Shown here: piece by piece, positions 1-8,243 of the stretch
Numbering within the stretch: position 1 is the stretch's first letter
Layout: each line of letters starts with the position of its first letter
Source: Mycobacterium ahvazicum
Lineage (GTDB): Bacteria > Actinomycetota > Actinomycetes > Mycobacteriales > Mycobacteriaceae
Reading direction: 5' to 3'
Length of the DNA: 64,000 nt
Assembly: GCF_900176255.2 (NCBI RefSeq)
Contig: NZ_FXEG02000002.1
Span: forward strand, 930,001-994,000
Position numbers and translations under genes: made by a program
Notes under the pieces: model-generated
Told to the model about the DNA's origin: nothing
Database searches by the model: none
The model's input: the letters and a program-made list of their open reading frames with translations, nothing else

Positions 1-240
1 GGCCGCAGTGACGTCCAGGGCGGCACGGCCGACCACGACATCCGCAAGTAGACCATTGACCACGGGCACACACGCGGGGCTGCCATAGGTCCATCCAGTG
101 CCGACGGTCTCGGCACTATGAGCCTGAACGACGATGAGTGTGGTGGTGTTCCAGCTCAGTGTGCCATCGGCCTCGGGCGCGTCAGTCGGAATGGTATACG
201 CTCCGGCCTTCACTTCCGCGATCGTCCAGTCGCTAGACAT
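1..240 (-). CDS. Enolase-superfamily (mandelate racemase-like) enzyme, N-terminal part only
   Basis: This reading frame starts at an ATG (238-240) and is open to the window edge, giving the first 80 residues. The start reads MSSDWTIAEVKAGAYTIPTD, followed by an acidic PEADG turn and a beta-rich stretch ending in TGWTYG. That is the usual N-terminal capping domain of mandelate racemase/muconate lactonizing enzymes, which carry the IPTDAPEADGT-type opening. The catalytic barrel with its Lys and metal ligands lies outside the window, so the substrate cannot be named. It lies 10 bases downstream of the TPP enzyme stop codon on the same strand, so the two are probably co-transcribed. The ribosome binding site is weak. 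The family call is fairly sure from the N-terminus alone. Confidence 0.75.
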   Translation of the reverse strand, partial: MSSDWTIAEVKAGAYTIPTDAPEADGTLSWNTTTLIVVQAHSAETVGTGWTYGSPACVPVVNGLLADVVVGRAALDVTAA

Positions 241-250
241 GGCCCCGAAG

Positions 251-2044
251 TCAACTGTTCTTGTGCGGTAAGAACTCCTGGGCCTTGGTCTTCAGGCCCT
301 CCTTGACGAACCCGATGCGGTCCTCGTCACCGGCCAGCACCGCGGCGGTGGTCGCCTTGAACTGTTCCCAGGTGGCGTGCGGCGGGATCGGCGGCATGTC
401 GGGGTCGGTGTAGACGTCGAGCACGGTGGGACGGTCGGCCGAGAGAGCCTCACGCCAGGCATTCGCCAGTTCTTCGGGATCCTTGATCGCCAACGCGTTG
501 AGTCCCAGCCCGGACGCGAATGCGGCAAAGTCGACATCGGGAAGTACCTGCGATTCCGCAAATTTCGGAGCTCCGGCCATCGCGCGCATTTCCCAGGTGA
601 CCTGGTTGAGGTCGTTGTTGTGCAGGATGGCCACGATCAGACGCGGATCTTCCCACTCCTGCCAGTACCGCTTGATCGTGATCAGCTCGGCCATGCCGTT
701 CATCTGCATCGCGCCGTCGCCGGCGAATGCGATCACAGGCCGTTGCGGGTGAGCGAATTTCGCTCCGATCGCATAGGGGACACCGGGGCCCATCGTCGCC
801 AGGTTTCCGGACAGTGATCCGCGAATGTTCCCGCGGAACTTCAGGTTTCGTGCGTACCAGTTGGCGGCCGAGCCGGAATCCGCCGTCACGATCGCGTCGT
901 CGGGCAGCTGAGGGGAGAGCTCAGAGAATAGTCGCAGCGGGTTAATCGGGTGGGCACTGACATGCGCCTCCTTATCCATGGTTTCCCACCATCGCGATAC
1001 GTTCTTCTCGATGCCTTCGCGCCAGGACCGGTCTTCCTTACGCTTCAGCTGGGGAATCAGGGCCTGCAGCGCGGACTTTGCGTCGGCGACCACATTGACC
1101 TCATACGGGTAGCGCATTCCGATGAACCGGCCGTCGACGTCGATCTGGACCGCCCGGCATTGCCCGAACTCCGGCATGAACTGGGTGTAGGGAAAGCTTG
1201 ACCCCACAGTCAGCAGGGTGTCGCAGTCGCGCATCAGCTCGTAGCTGGGCCGCGTCCCCAGCAGGCCGATAGATCCTGTGACCCAAGGTAATTCGTCGGA
1301 GAGAACGTCTTTGCCCAAGAGTGCCTTGGCTGCGCCGGCGCCAAGCAGCTCCGCGACCTCGGTGACCTCAGCGCGTGCCCCTCGCGCGCCGGTTCCCACC
1401 AGCATGGCAACTTTCTTGCCCGCGTTGAGTATCTCGGCCGCACGAGCGATCGCGGCATCGTCGGGGGAAATGGCCGGCCACTCGACACCAAGGCTGGACG
1501 GCACCATTTTGAAGGCGTGGGTGGGTGCCGAATACGGCAGCTCTTGCACATCGGCAGGAATGATCAGTGCTGTCGGGGCGCGCTGCGCCAGCGCCACGCG
1601 GATGGCACGGTCCAGCACATTAGGCAATTGTTCTGGGACGGTGACCATTTGGACGTAGTCACTGGCGACGTCTTTGAACAGGCTTAGCAGGTCGACCTCT
1701 TGCTGGTAGGACCCGCCCATCGCGCTTCGGTTGGTTTGTCCGACAATGGCCACCACCGGAACGTGGTCGAGCTTGGCGTCGTAGAGACCGTTGAGCAGGT
1801 GGATCGCACCGGGCCCCGAGGTGCCCATGCACACTCCAATCCGGCCGGTGAACTTCGCGTAGCCGACCGCCTCGAAGGCGCTCATCTCCTCGTGACGCGA
1901 CTGGACGAACTTGGGTTCGTTGTCGGCGCGACCCCACGCGGCAAGGATTCCGTTGATACCGTCCCCGGGATAGCCGAACACATGTTGAACGCCCCAGGCG
2001 CGCAGTCGCTCCAGTAGGTAGTCACTCACCTCTTGCTTGGCCAT
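251..2044 (-). CDS. TPP-dependent enzyme of the pyruvate oxidase/acetolactate synthase family
   Basis: The protein of 597 residues has the three-domain layout of TPP enzymes. The N-terminal pyrimidine-binding domain carries the catalytic Glu in the RHEEMSAF stretch near residue 50 and the GTSGPGAIHLLNGLYDA motif. A central domain follows (about 185-330). The C-terminal PP domain has the GDG...N cofactor motif (GDGAMQMNGMAEL, ending at HNND). Such proteins resemble PoxB, which decarboxylates 2-oxo acids, but the substrate cannot be read from sequence. I place the start at the ATG at 2044 because AGGAAGG lies just upstream; an in-frame start 14 codons earlier has no such site. It sits between an SDR (51 bases upstream) and the enolase-superfamily gene (10 bases downstream), all on the minus strand, which suggests a small catabolic operon. 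Confidence 0.88.
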   Translation of the reverse strand: MAKQEVSDYLLERLRAWGVQHVFGYPGDGINGILAAWGRADNEPKFVQSRHEEMSAFEAVGYAKFTGRIGVCMGTSGPGAIHLLNGLYDAKLDHVPVVAIVGQTNRSAMGGSYQQEVDLLSLFKDVASDYVQMVTVPEQLPNVLDRAIRVALAQRAPTALIIPADVQELPYSAPTHAFKMVPSSLGVEWPAISPDDAAIARAAEILNAGKKVAMLVGTGARGARAEVTEVAELLGAGAAKALLGKDVLSDELPWVTGSIGLLGTRPSYELMRDCDTLLTVGSSFPYTQFMPEFGQCRAVQIDVDGRFIGMRYPYEVNVVADAKSALQALIPQLKRKEDRSWREGIEKNVSRWWETMDKEAHVSAHPINPLRLFSELSPQLPDDAIVTADSGSAANWYARNLKFRGNIRGSLSGNLATMGPGVPYAIGAKFAHPQRPVIAFAGDGAMQMNGMAELITIKRYWQEWEDPRLIVAILHNNDLNQVTWEMRAMAGAPKFAESQVLPDVDFAAFASGLGLNALAIKDPEELANAWREALSADRPTVLDVYTDPDMPPIPPHATWEQFKATTAAVLAGDEDRIGFVKEGLKTKAQEFLPHKNS

Positions 2045-2095
2045 TCGTTTCCTTCCTAGACGCAACAGTTCGATGACAGGGCTCAAAACAGGTGC

Positions 2096-3136
2096 TCACC
2101 GGCACCACCGCCGCAGCCTGCGTGTGGCGACTCCGGCCGCCGCCGCGAGGGCCGCGGCTGCGCCGGCGCCGAGAACACCGTGGTGGTGCGAAGCCCACAG
2201 CTGACGGCTACGACCCTTGGACCGGTCGTCGAAGATGCCATGGGCGCCGTAGTCGTGGCCTTCGCTACCGTCGGCGGGATGCCACAGATTGGCCGGCTGA
2301 TCCGCCTGACGGTCACGATCGGTCTGCTGAGAGCCGAAACCGGTTCGGGCCAAGTAGCGATCCAACAGACCGGGAGCTATCGCATTGCCTGCCAGCGTGC
2401 CCATCGTGCTGCTGCCCACCCAATACTCGCGCCGCCGAGGATGATTCGCCGCGTACAGCACCGCTCGCGCGGCCACCTCGGGCTGATAGATCGGCGGAAC
2501 TGGCTGCGCTTGCTTGGGCAGCCGTGAAAGTACCCAGGAGAATTGCGGTGTGTTCACCGCCGGCATTTGCACCATCGTGACGTGGACGTTGCTGCGCTCA
2601 TGCAACAGCTCGCAGCGCAACGCCTCGTGAAATCCTTGAATCGCGTGCTTGGCGCCGCAGTATGCGGTTTGCAGCGGAATGCCACGGTAGGCGAGCGCGG
2701 AGCCGACTTGCACGATTGTGCCGGCGTTGCGTGGGCGCATTCGCCGCAACGCCGCCATCGTCGCGTAGACATAACCCAGATAGCTCACTTCGGTGACGCG
2801 CCGGTACTCGGCGGGGGTGATTTCCCAAAACGGGGAAAACACCGATGTGAAAGCAACATTCACCCACACATCCGTCGGCCCGAACGCTCGCTCGGCCGTC
2901 TCGGCGGCCGCCTCGCACTGGTCGGGATCGGCCACGTCGATGGGTATCACGTAGGCCTTACCGCCGGCCGCCTCGACGTCGCGGGCCGCGCCGGCCAAAC
3001 CCTTCTCGCCCCGCGCGACCAGGCCGACGTTCGCGCCCTGTGCGCCGAACGCCACCGCCGATGCGCGCCCGATTCCGCCACTGGCACCAGTGACCACCAC
3101 GTTCTGACCCGGATGGGCGTCTGCGACTCGTCGCAC
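2096..3136 (-). CDS. Short-chain dehydrogenase/reductase with basic C-terminal extension
   Basis: The 346-residue protein opens directly with a Rossmann fold. The nucleotide motif is TGASGGIGRA near residues 16-25, the catalytic Ser lies in VGSALAYRG, and YCGAK gives the YxxxK pair. The usual NNAG structural motif is altered to NVAF. After about residue 245 it runs beyond the classical SDR length into a hydrophilic linker and an Ala-rich, possibly membrane-associating stretch ending in Arg-rich residues. The start is a GTG at 3136 without a clear ribosome binding site. It is first in the minus-strand set SDR, TPP enzyme, enolase-superfamily enzyme. The substrate is unknown; oxidoreduction of a hydroxy/oxo group with NAD(P) is known for the family. 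Confidence 0.85.
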   Translation of the reverse strand: MRRVADAHPGQNVVVTGASGGIGRASAVAFGAQGANVGLVARGEKGLAGAARDVEAAGGKAYVIPIDVADPDQCEAAAETAERAFGPTDVWVNVAFTSVFSPFWEITPAEYRRVTEVSYLGYVYATMAALRRMRPRNAGTIVQVGSALAYRGIPLQTAYCGAKHAIQGFHEALRCELLHERSNVHVTMVQMPAVNTPQFSWVLSRLPKQAQPVPPIYQPEVAARAVLYAANHPRRREYWVGSSTMGTLAGNAIAPGLLDRYLARTGFGSQQTDRDRQADQPANLWHPADGSEGHDYGAHGIFDDRSKGRSRQLWASHHHGVLGAGAAAALAAAAGVATRRLRRWCR

Positions 3137-3218
3137 GCGTGTCGAGGTACCCGCAATATTTCTGGTTATGCGTAGTTCAAACCTGTGACTGTTCGTAAAA
3201 AAATCAGTCCGAGAACGA

Positions 3219-4091
3219 CTAGCTGTCCGGTCGGCTCACATCCTTGGCGGCGGCCGCCGGCGGCGCTGTGGCCTGGCCGTCGAGTGTCACCCCGTCCAGC
3301 CAGCTATCGACGTCCGGACCAAGCACTATCGCGTGATCGGGCGCCAACAGCGCTCCCGTCGCCAGCGCGCCAAGCTCGGGCTCTGTGACGCGTACCGCGC
3401 GGTCATCGCCTTGTGCGGCGAGCAGCTTCGATACCAGTCGGGGCAACCGGATGGCTTCCGGACCGGTGATTGTGCGCGGGGTACGTGTCTGCCCCAGAGC
3501 GGCTTCGACGAGCACGTCGGCGACGGTGTCGGCCGCGACCGGCTGAATCAACCAGTCCTGGGCAATGACGTGACCGTCGTCGAAGTCCACCGCGGCCGGG
3601 TTGGTAGCGAATTCGAACCATTGCGTGGACCGCACGATGGTGGCCGGCACCGGCCCTGCGAGCACTACGTCGTGCGCGGCCCGTTTGGCGACGAAGTAGG
3701 GAAACTCGTCGAACACGGGGTCCTCGATGCCGGCGATCGTCGACACGACCAATCGCTGGATTCCTTTGGCGCTGCACACCATTACCAAGTTGCGATATGC
3801 GGTGTTGAGTGTGTGCACAATATCGGCGTGCGCATGGTCGGGGACCGGGTCGCTCACGTCGATGACGACGTCGACGCCCTCGAGCGCGTCGGCGAGACCA
3901 TGCCCGGTAACGAGGTCTACGCCGCCACCACGCGAGGCTTCGACCACCGTGACGCCGCGACCGCGCAGTCTGGCGGCGACGCGGGACCCGGCCGTGCCGG
4001 TGGCTCCGATCACTGCGATGGTGGTCGTGGCGGCACCTGCTCTCGGTCGTCCGGCGGGCAGGACTGCGGTACCCCGGAAACAGCTGTCCAA
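3219..4091 (-). CDS. NmrA-like NAD(P)-binding Rossmann protein (atypical SDR)
   Basis: The core begins TTTIAVIGATGTAGSRVAARL, the GxxGxxG dinucleotide motif of the NmrA/atypical SDR class. It is followed by VVIDVSDP, a VVSTIAGIED strand and the Rossmann half needed for cofactor binding. Such proteins reduce or isomerise nucleoside-diphosphate sugars or phenolics, or act as redox sensors; none of these can be chosen here. The frame stays open upstream to an ATG at 4304, only 16 bases from the divergent CsbD-like gene, but those extra residues look non-homologous. I therefore favour the TTG at 4091, which lacks a good ribosome binding site, so the start is uncertain. The shorter form has 290 residues. 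Confidence 0.75.
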   Translation of the reverse strand: MDSCFRGTAVLPAGRPRAGAATTTIAVIGATGTAGSRVAARLRGRGVTVVEASRGGGVDLVTGHGLADALEGVDVVIDVSDPVPDHAHADIVHTLNTAYRNLVMVCSAKGIQRLVVSTIAGIEDPVFDEFPYFVAKRAAHDVVLAGPVPATIVRSTQWFEFATNPAAVDFDDGHVIAQDWLIQPVAADTVADVLVEAALGQTRTPRTITGPEAIRLPRLVSKLLAAQGDDRAVRVTEPELGALATGALLAPDHAIVLGPDVDSWLDGVTLDGQATAPPAAAAKDVSRPDS

Positions 4092-4320
4092 ACTGACGAA
4101 TTGGACCGGCTCCCATCGGCCCGTTGACCAGGCGAGACTGATCGGATTGCGCGGCGGCCGTTTGGCGGGCGACGTGGTGGGAAGTCGTAACGTGCGGACG
4201 AATTGATCGAAATGGCAGATGGCTTGTGTGGTCACGCCTCTTGCGCCAGTCCAGACGAGTTGGTCAATCGGTTCGCGATGAAGCGAGCGCAAGCTCACCA
4301 ACACCAGGGAGGATCGAGCT

Positions 4321-4557
4321 ATGGGCGATCAGAACAGTGGTCCAGAAGAAGGCATCAAGGGAGCCGTCGAGGGCATCAAGGGCAAGGCCAAAGAGGTCGG
4401 CGGGACCCTGGTGGGTCGCGACGACGTCGTAGAAGAGGGTAAGGCCCAGCAGGACAAGGCCGATGCTCAGCGCGACGCGGCAAAGAAGGAAGCCGAAGCC
4501 GATGCCGCGCGTGGCGGCGCCAAGGCCGCCGAAGAGCGCCAAAAAGAGCACCAGTAA
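4321..4557 (+). CDS. CsbD-like small stress protein
   Basis: The gene encodes a highly charged 78-residue protein with no hydrophobic segment. It has the CsbD-type repeats KGAVEGIKGKAKEVGG near residues 13-28 and a long Lys/Ala/Glu helix at the C-terminus. CsbD-family proteins are general-stress products in other bacteria, but their molecular role is not settled. GGGAGGA lies 7 bases before the ATG, a clear ribosome binding site. The gene is monocistronic, ending at a strong hairpin (4574-4601), and is divergent from the NmrA-like gene. The identification rests on composition and the repeated GKAKE motif. Confidence 0.82.
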   Translation: MGDQNSGPEEGIKGAVEGIKGKAKEVGGTLVGRDDVVEEGKAQQDKADAQRDAAKKEAEADAARGGAKAAEERQKEHQ

Positions 4558-4573
4558 TTCGCCAGACTCGAGT

Positions 4574-4601
4574 GGGGCCGGCGCAATGTTGCGCCGGCCC
4601 C
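4574..4601 (+). terminator. Intrinsic terminator after the CsbD-like gene
   Basis: A perfect inverted repeat has 13-base arms (GGGGCCGGCGCAA and its complement) separated by TG. It starts 17 bases after the stop codon. A short T-rich stretch (ATTTGG) follows. The stem is very GC-rich, which fits mycobacterial terminators with a poor U tract. Confidence 0.75.
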
Positions 4602-4730
4602 ATTTGGCGCGTAGTGCAGGTATCGGCAACGAACTGTCCGGTCGATGGTTTCAACCCTCGACTCCGGGTTATCCCTGGCAGGAACCGCGGACACCGGGCC
4701 CGCGCCGGGGACAGTGAGGTGAGGGAGAAG

Positions 4731-5024
4731 ATGGGCCATCGAATGTCGGGCATTCTCACTTTTCTCCGGAATGGGTACCCCACCTGCGCGCCGCCGGTTG
4801 GCTACCTTTCGCTGCTGGCCTTATTGCCGCGCCGCATCTCCGAGGACGAAGTCTGCGAAATCGCCTGGGACCTCTCGGTGCGCGGGTGTCCGGTCGATGA
4901 CGCCGATATCGGCGTGGAGATCACCCGGAACATCCATGAAATGCCCTTGCCCGAAGACATCGAGCGGGTCCGGCGGCGACTCATTGCGATTGGCGGGCCG
5001 GATACGATTGCTCACGACGGATAA
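4731..5024 (+). CDS. DUF3349 family small protein
   Basis: The product has 97 residues and is typical of the mycobacterial DUF3349 family: a short N-terminal helix, the turn RNGYPTCAPPVGYLSLLALL, and then a helix RRISEDEVCEIAWDL. The ending PEDIERVRRRLIAIGG is also shared by the family. Function is unknown; the members are small cytosolic helical proteins. The ATG at 4731 follows an AGGTGAGGGAGAAG purine tract; a second ATG at 4743 is possible. The frame is open further upstream through the terminator hairpin, which is not expected to be translated. No partner gene is evident, since the next gene lies on the other strand. Confidence 0.8.
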   Translation: MGHRMSGILTFLRNGYPTCAPPVGYLSLLALLPRRISEDEVCEIAWDLSVRGCPVDDADIGVEITRNIHEMPLPEDIERVRRRLIAIGGPDTIAHDG

Positions 5025-5111
5025 TCAGGTTGATTCGAGAACGTCTGTGCGCCAGTGCTATTCGTAGCCGGGTATAGCGCGGCAGCGTTGGCTGTCGCGC
5101 CAAACGGGCAG

Positions 5112-5876
5112 TCACTCGCGATCGAGGTCGACCACCAGCGGCCGATGATCGGAGATCGACATCGGCTCGGTCTCAATCGTGGTGCCGCACAGGTCGCGGT
5201 CATCGGTCAGGATGTGGTCGAGCTGGCGGTCCGGGACCTCCGCGGGAAACGTGTCGGCCGTCGCGAGCGCCCGCATGCCCGACCAGCGATGCAGTGCCGG
5301 CGGCGTCATGTTGAGGTCACCGGTCAGTAGCCGCGGACCGGGAAATCCGCGCAAATCGTGGATCAGGCGGCGCAATTGGCGCCGGTTCCAGCCGGGCACG
5401 AAGGACAGATGCGTGTTGGCCACGGTCAGCGGACCTAATGGTGTGTCCAGCCGGGCAATGACGGCCGCTCGGGGTTCTTCGTCGACGACCATCACCCGGT
5501 TGGGACCGGGCAGGTACATCGGAAATCGCATCGGAATCCGGGGCAGACGCACGACTTGCCAACTGGCCGCGGGGAATCGGGACAGCAGCGCGATTCCGTA
5601 TGCAGCGGTCCCGGGTTGTTCATCGCCGGTGGCGGCCATCCATGTCGCGCCTGGCGTGCCGGAGATCGCGGCCACGAATCGGTGTTCCACTGCTCCCATC
5701 GCTTCGGCTGCCAATGCGGTGAGGTCGGCTCGCGAGGACCGCTCCTGGTCACAGTCGACTTCCTGCAACGCCAGTACGTCGGGATCCAGGCGTCGCACGC
5801 AGTCCAGGAGCCGCTGCGGGTCGACTCCGTCGCCCACGGTGCGGCCGTGCAGGATGTTGAAGGTCGCTACGCGCAT
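5112..5876 (-). CDS. Endonuclease/exonuclease/phosphatase (EEP) family hydrolase
   Basis: All hallmarks of the EEP fold are present in 254 residues: FNILHG at the N-terminus (Asn metal ligand), ALQEVDC (Glu ligand), ANTHLSFV (catalytic His), TGDLNM (Asp/Asn pair) and the terminal SDHRPLVVDL (Asp-His dyad). EEP enzymes cleave phosphodiester bonds in nucleic acids, sphingomyelin, phosphoinositides or nucleotidyl conjugates. There is no signal peptide, so a cytosolic substrate is likely. The gene lies 24 bases after the methyltransferase gene on the same strand and is the last member of a five-gene minus-strand operon. This context argues for a phosphodiester or phospholipid intermediate rather than DNA repair, but that is inference. 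Confidence 0.85.
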   Translation of the reverse strand: MRVATFNILHGRTVGDGVDPQRLLDCVRRLDPDVLALQEVDCDQERSSRADLTALAAEAMGAVEHRFVAAISGTPGATWMAATGDEQPGTAAYGIALLSRFPAASWQVVRLPRIPMRFPMYLPGPNRVMVVDEEPRAAVIARLDTPLGPLTVANTHLSFVPGWNRRQLRRLIHDLRGFPGPRLLTGDLNMTPPALHRWSGMRALATADTFPAEVPDRQLDHILTDDRDLCGTTIETEPMSISDHRPLVVDLDRE

Positions 5877-5900
5877 GGACTTTCGGCTTCCGATTTCCCG

Positions 5901-6626
5901 CTACCGGGCTCCGGGCACTTTTTCGCGTGCCGCCACCGAGCGGCCGTCGCCGGTATCGAAGACCTCGACGACGACGTCACGGTCCTGGTAGCGGCCCAGC
6001 GATGTCAGGCCCGGTGTTCGCGCGATGATCGCATGGGCCGCGTCACCGGTAAGCGGGTAGTCGGCCACCGGGTGGCGCCAGTGTGCGGCGACAACATTCG
6101 CGCCGGCCTGCAGCCGAACGCATTCCCGGGTCAACACCGCGGCAAGCGTCTCCGCTTGCAGGTAGTAGGCGATTTCGCTGAGCACGAGCAGATCGAAGGG
6201 GCCGGACGGCCACGAAGCATCGAGAGAAGACCGGGCCAGCGTCACCCGGTCCCGGCACCCGGCCTGCTGCAGCCGTGACTCGGCGGCACGTACCGCCACG
6301 TCGGCCACATCCACCGCCGTCACGTGGTCACAGCGCTGTGCCAGCTGCGCGGTCAGCACCCCGATCGAACAGCCGGGCTCGAAGGCATGCCGATAGCGGC
6401 GATTGGGCAGCAGGGCCAGCGTGATCGCGTACTTGCGCTGCTCGTACCATCGCGTCGATAACTGCCACGGATCGTCGGCGTCGGCATACATCTGGTTGAA
6501 ATATGTGTCGGGGAGGCGGGCGCTCAGCGGAACGTCACCTCGCCCACGGCCATCAGTCGCGGCAGGACGTAGGTCGGCAGCACCGGTGGCGAGCCGGCGC
6601 TCGATTCGAATTGGCTGCGAAAGCAC
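5901..6626 (-). CDS. NodS-like SAM-dependent methyltransferase
   Basis: The conserved part starts LPDTYFNQMYADADDPW, followed by TRWYEQRKYAITL, an opening typical of NodS-type N-methyltransferases. The SAM motif I is EPGCSIGVLT, with an acidic residue in AVDVAD ending strand 2, then FDLLVLSEIAYYL. NodS methylates the amino group of a deacetylated chitooligosaccharide; here a deacetylase gene lies directly upstream, which fits methylation of a freed amine. The start is unclear. No ATG or GTG lies at the natural boundary. The GTG at 6626 overlaps the deacetylase gene by about 100 bases, and a CTG at 6527 would give a tight CTGA overlap with its stop. An ATG at 6491 would cut conserved residues. 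Confidence 0.82.
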   Translation of the reverse strand: MLSQPIRIERRLATGAADLRPAATDGRGRGDVPLSARLPDTYFNQMYADADDPWQLSTRWYEQRKYAITLALLPNRRYRHAFEPGCSIGVLTAQLAQRCDHVTAVDVADVAVRAAESRLQQAGCRDRVTLARSSLDASWPSGPFDLLVLSEIAYYLQAETLAAVLTRECVRLQAGANVVAAHWRHPVADYPLTGDAAHAIIARTPGLTSLGRYQDRDVVVEVFDTGDGRSVAAREKVPGAR

Positions 6627-7294
6627 TGCGCGGCACGGCGTTTGCGGACCACCGCCCAATCGGGCATCGGTGAGGAACGCGCACGATCCCACGGCACCGC
6701 GGGATCGTGGGGAATAGCCCAGTGCCACATCCAGATCGGATACTCCAGCAACACGGTGTCGGTGCGTGCGCAGGCCGTGGCGGCGGCGCGTCCAACCGCC
6801 TCGTGATCGGGATGTCCGTCACCTCGCCAGGTGGCGGCGCACCAGGGTCGCACGTCGGCTCGATCGAGGATCTCGACGAGCAAATCGGTGAGCTTGTCCT
6901 CGTAGTCGGCCAGCTGGCCGTCCGGCAAGCCGAGCGAAACCGGTGGCGAGACTCCCAAAATGCTTGTTGCTCTGCGCAATTCGTGCTGTCGTGTCGCCTC
7001 CATGCGCTTCTGGTCCAATGGTGTCGCTCCGGGGTGTGCCGCGCCGCCGTCACTGACCGATACGACCTGAACGTCGACGTCGGCTGCGACCAACTGGGCG
7101 ATCGTGGCGCCCAGGCCGAGTGTCTCGTCGTCGGGATGGGGTGCGACGACGACCAGCCCCGGGCACTCGGTGAGATCCAGTGGCGCAACGGGTTGGTCGT
7201 TGAGCGCGGTCAGCCACACCGGCGCAGGTGTACCGCTGTGGGTCAGCGGCTTGGCCGCAAACCTGGCGCAGTTGCTGGTCGACAGTGTCTTCAC
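6524..7294 (-). CDS. PIG-L family deacetylase
   Basis: The 256-residue protein has the PIG-L/LmbE zinc site: APHPDDETLG near residues 51-60 supplies His and Asp ligands plus the catalytic Asp, and GHPDHEAVG supplies the third His. The family removes acetyl groups from N-acetylglucosaminyl conjugates such as the mycothiol precursor (MshB) or GlcNAc-PI. The GTG at 7294 starts just after the stop codon of the dehydrogenase-like gene; a TTG at 7321 is an alternative. Between a glycosyltransferase and an N-methyltransferase, the natural reading is that it exposes an amine on a newly attached N-acetyl sugar. The actual substrate is unknown. It has no signal peptide. Confidence 0.88.
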   Translation of the reverse strand: MKTLSTSNCARFAAKPLTHSGTPAPVWLTALNDQPVAPLDLTECPGLVVVAPHPDDETLGLGATIAQLVAADVDVQVVSVSDGGAAHPGATPLDQKRMEATRQHELRRATSILGVSPPVSLGLPDGQLADYEDKLTDLLVEILDRADVRPWCAATWRGDGHPDHEAVGRAAATACARTDTVLLEYPIWMWHWAIPHDPAVPWDRARSSPMPDWAVVRKRRAAQCFRSQFESSAGSPPVLPTYVLPRLMAVGEVTFR

Positions 7295-7301
7295 GTCACT
7301 C

Positions 7302-8243
7302 TCAGCGCCGCTGCCCCGCAAGCTCCCCGAGCGCGGCCAGATCCCGCTCGGCGTGGCTTTGCCGGATGTAGATGCTCAAGTCGGCCACCCGCTGGGCGTG
7401 GCGGCCATCCTGGCACAGGGGGCCGGGTCCCAACGCGCGGCCGGTCCGGGTGATCGCCTCGTCGGCGGCGTGTTCGACGATCGCCCGCACCCGGCGCGCC
7501 AGCAGCTCGGCGCTGTCGGATCGGTCGAACGGGTCGGCGTCGACCTGGGCTGACGCGGTGCTCAGCATCGCCTCGCCGGCCGCCAGCGCGGCGTCGACGG
7601 CACCCAGATGTGCCAACGAGTAGGCGTCCGCTGATTCACTTGCGGCACAGCGATATAACGGCTCGGCAACCCGGCGGGCACCGCCGAGCCAGCATGCCGC
7701 CACGCCGATGGCGCCATGCCAGAACCCGGGCCGGCTCAGATAGTCACCGGGATCGCCGATCGCCACGGCCTGGGCGTTGGTGAACTGCACCGGCCGGGTG
7801 TCACTTCCGGCCATCCCGGCGTTCCACCACGTGGACGGCAACGCCTTGACCGCGGGGTCGACGACGGCGACCGCGAAGAGGCCTCGCTCGCCGTCATCGA
7901 GCCGGGCGGTCACCAGGGCATGAGTGCAGAACCCGGCGCCCGAGCACCACACCTTGGTGCCGTTGAGCACGAATGCCCCCTTGACGTTGGTGGCCGTCAC
8001 CACCGCATCGGGTGACTCGGCCGCCCACACCCCCCACAACTGGCCGAGATCGGGTGGCTTGCCACCTAATTCGTCGAGGATCGCAACGGCGTCGACGTGG
8101 GCCTCCACGATGCGGGCCGCAACGACGTCTTCTTCGGCCAGCAGGGCCAGACGTTGCCAGCGTTCCAGCGTGCGTCCCGACGCGGGCAGTGGCAGTTCGA
8201 GTCGTCCGGAATCCAGCCAGTGCTTGATCAATCCCGCGGTCAC
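7302..8243 (-). CDS. Acyl-CoA dehydrogenase-like flavoprotein, short form
   Basis: The GTG at 8243 overlaps the glycosyltransferase stop codon (GTGA) and is preceded by AGGAG, so this start is convincing even though the frame is open far upstream. The 313 residues contain the acyl-CoA dehydrogenase middle beta-domain (KGAFVLNGTKVWCSGAG, then VTARLDDGERG) and a C-terminal helical bundle. The usual N-terminal helical domain is reduced, since family members have about 380 residues. The catalytic Glu is not obvious, so it may act on a carrier-bound or non-CoA substrate, or be non-redox. Its place between a GT2 and a PIG-L gene is unusual for beta-oxidation and points to a biosynthetic role. Confidence 0.78.
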   Translation of the reverse strand: MTAGLIKHWLDSGRLELPLPASGRTLERWQRLALLAEEDVVAARIVEAHVDAVAILDELGGKPPDLGQLWGVWAAESPDAVVTATNVKGAFVLNGTKVWCSGAGFCTHALVTARLDDGERGLFAVAVVDPAVKALPSTWWNAGMAGSDTRPVQFTNAQAVAIGDPGDYLSRPGFWHGAIGVAACWLGGARRVAEPLYRCAASESADAYSLAHLGAVDAALAAGEAMLSTASAQVDADPFDRSDSAELLARRVRAIVEHAADEAITRTGRALGPGPLCQDGRHAQRVADLSIYIRQSHAERDLAALGELAGQRR

